Part shown: piece by piece, positions 6,010 through 6,326 of the stretch
How positions within the stretch are numbered: position 1 is the stretch's first letter
How the letters are laid out: every line of letters begins with the position of its first letter
Assembly (NCBI GenBank): GCA_947448675.1
Contig: CANFOR010000164.1
Coordinates: 1-6,326, forward strand
DNA: 6,326 bases
Direction: 5' to 3'
From: Betaproteobacteria bacterium
GTDB taxonomy: Bacteria; Pseudomonadota; Gammaproteobacteria; Burkholderiales; Burkholderiaceae_C
Translations under genes and position numbers: made by a program
The notes under the pieces: generated by a model
The model's input: only the letters and a program-made list of their open reading frames with translations
Told to the model about the DNA's origin: nothing
The model's database searches: none

Positions 6010-6022
6010 CAATGCCCGGCTC

Positions 6023-6326
6023 TTAGTGGGCCAGCGCGTGGTGCGCCGCATGGCTGTTGCGAATGGCCTGTGGGCCGAGCGAGCCGATCAACATGCCCGC
6101 CAACGCACCCAGCAGGCCTGCGAGCTGGGCTGGGAATTGGTTGCCAGCAGGTGTTGCCGTGAAGAGCAGCCAGGACACTACGCCGAGCACTATGGAAAAG
6201 ATAGCGCCCTGGGTGGTGGCGCGCTTCCAGTACAAGCCAAAAACCAGGGGCACAAAGGCCCCTACCAGGGTGACTTGGTAGGCTCCCGAGACCATTTCGT
6301 AAATCGGCGTGCCTTGCATGGCAATG
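6023..6326 (-). CDS. Sodium:solute symporter, C-terminal part (cut by window edge)
   Basis: This is the C-terminal 100 or so residues of a sodium:solute symporter (SSS family, PutP/PanF type), an inner-membrane carrier using the sodium gradient; its start lies beyond the right edge and the substrate cannot be told. Counting from the first visible methionine (6319), three membrane helices are seen: about 11-32 (VTLVGAFVPLVFGLYW), 36-54 (GAIFSIVLGVVSWLLF) and 64-84 (LAGLLGALAGMLIGSLGP). YEMVSGAYQVTLVGAFVPL and YWKRATTQGA are the family-typical passage near the end of these carriers. The tail ends in a short His-rich stretch (HAAHHALAH). The frame is open to the window edge, so the methionine at 6319 is internal. 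The gene is in line with fmdB, 86 bases downstream; the promoter in that gap argues that fmdB is transcribed independently. Confidence 0.88.
   Translation of the reverse strand, partial: IAMQGTPIYEMVSGAYQVTLVGAFVPLVFGLYWKRATTQGAIFSIVLGVVSWLLFTATPAGNQFPAQLAGLLGALAGMLIGSLGPQAIRNSHAAHHALAH

Noticed and set aside
6005..6016. GGCA-CCAA-TGCC hairpin after the symporter stop
   Set aside because: A 4-bp stem without a following T-run is too weak for a terminator, and it partly overlaps the promoter -35.
1..6326. Search for a defence system, CRISPR array, prophage, transposon or toxin-antitoxin pair
   Set aside because: All genes belong to housekeeping or conserved families in a compact syntenic block; no repeats with spacers, transposase, integrase or paired small genes were seen.

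Overview
The window looks like an ordinary chromosomal stretch of a betaproteobacterium, most likely Burkholderiales and probably Comamonadaceae. This rests on protein character (periplasmic glutathione peroxidase, beta-type NudB, FmdB/DUF502/AspRS order), moderately high GC content and a short AT-rich palindrome of a kind I associate with that family. The assignment is by eye; no search was run.

Layout, left to right. A plus-strand gene at the left edge encodes an exported thiol (glutathione-type) peroxidase. It converges on a tightly packed minus-strand block. Read in its own direction, from right to left, the block is: the 3' end of a sodium:solute symporter (cut by the right edge), an 86-base gap with a good sigma70-type promoter, fmdB-type zinc ribbon protein, DUF502 membrane protein, aspS, nudB, a YbhP-type endonuclease/exonuclease/phosphatase (EEP) protein, and a ClsB-type cardiolipin synthase. 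From fmdB to clsB the gaps are 3, 33 and 17 bases, followed by two overlaps (14 and 4 bases). They are therefore very probably one transcript.

Roles. AspRS charges tRNA(Asp) and, judging by two residues, may also charge tRNA(Asn). NudB takes part in folate synthesis, and the aspS-nudB pair is also adjacent in E. coli. The ybhP-clsB pair is likewise adjacent in E. coli. ClsB makes cardiolipin in the membrane; DUF502 is a membrane protein of unknown function.

I see no mobile element, CRISPR array, phage gene, toxin-antitoxin pair or RNA gene, and no new multi-gene system. The points most worth a second look are a perfect 10-bp direct repeat overlapping the operon promoter, an AT-rich palindrome inside the EEP gene with a weaker echo in clsB, and the predicted non-discriminating AspRS. 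No gene-free stretch exceeds 300 bases; the longest is the 86-base gap at 5937-6022.
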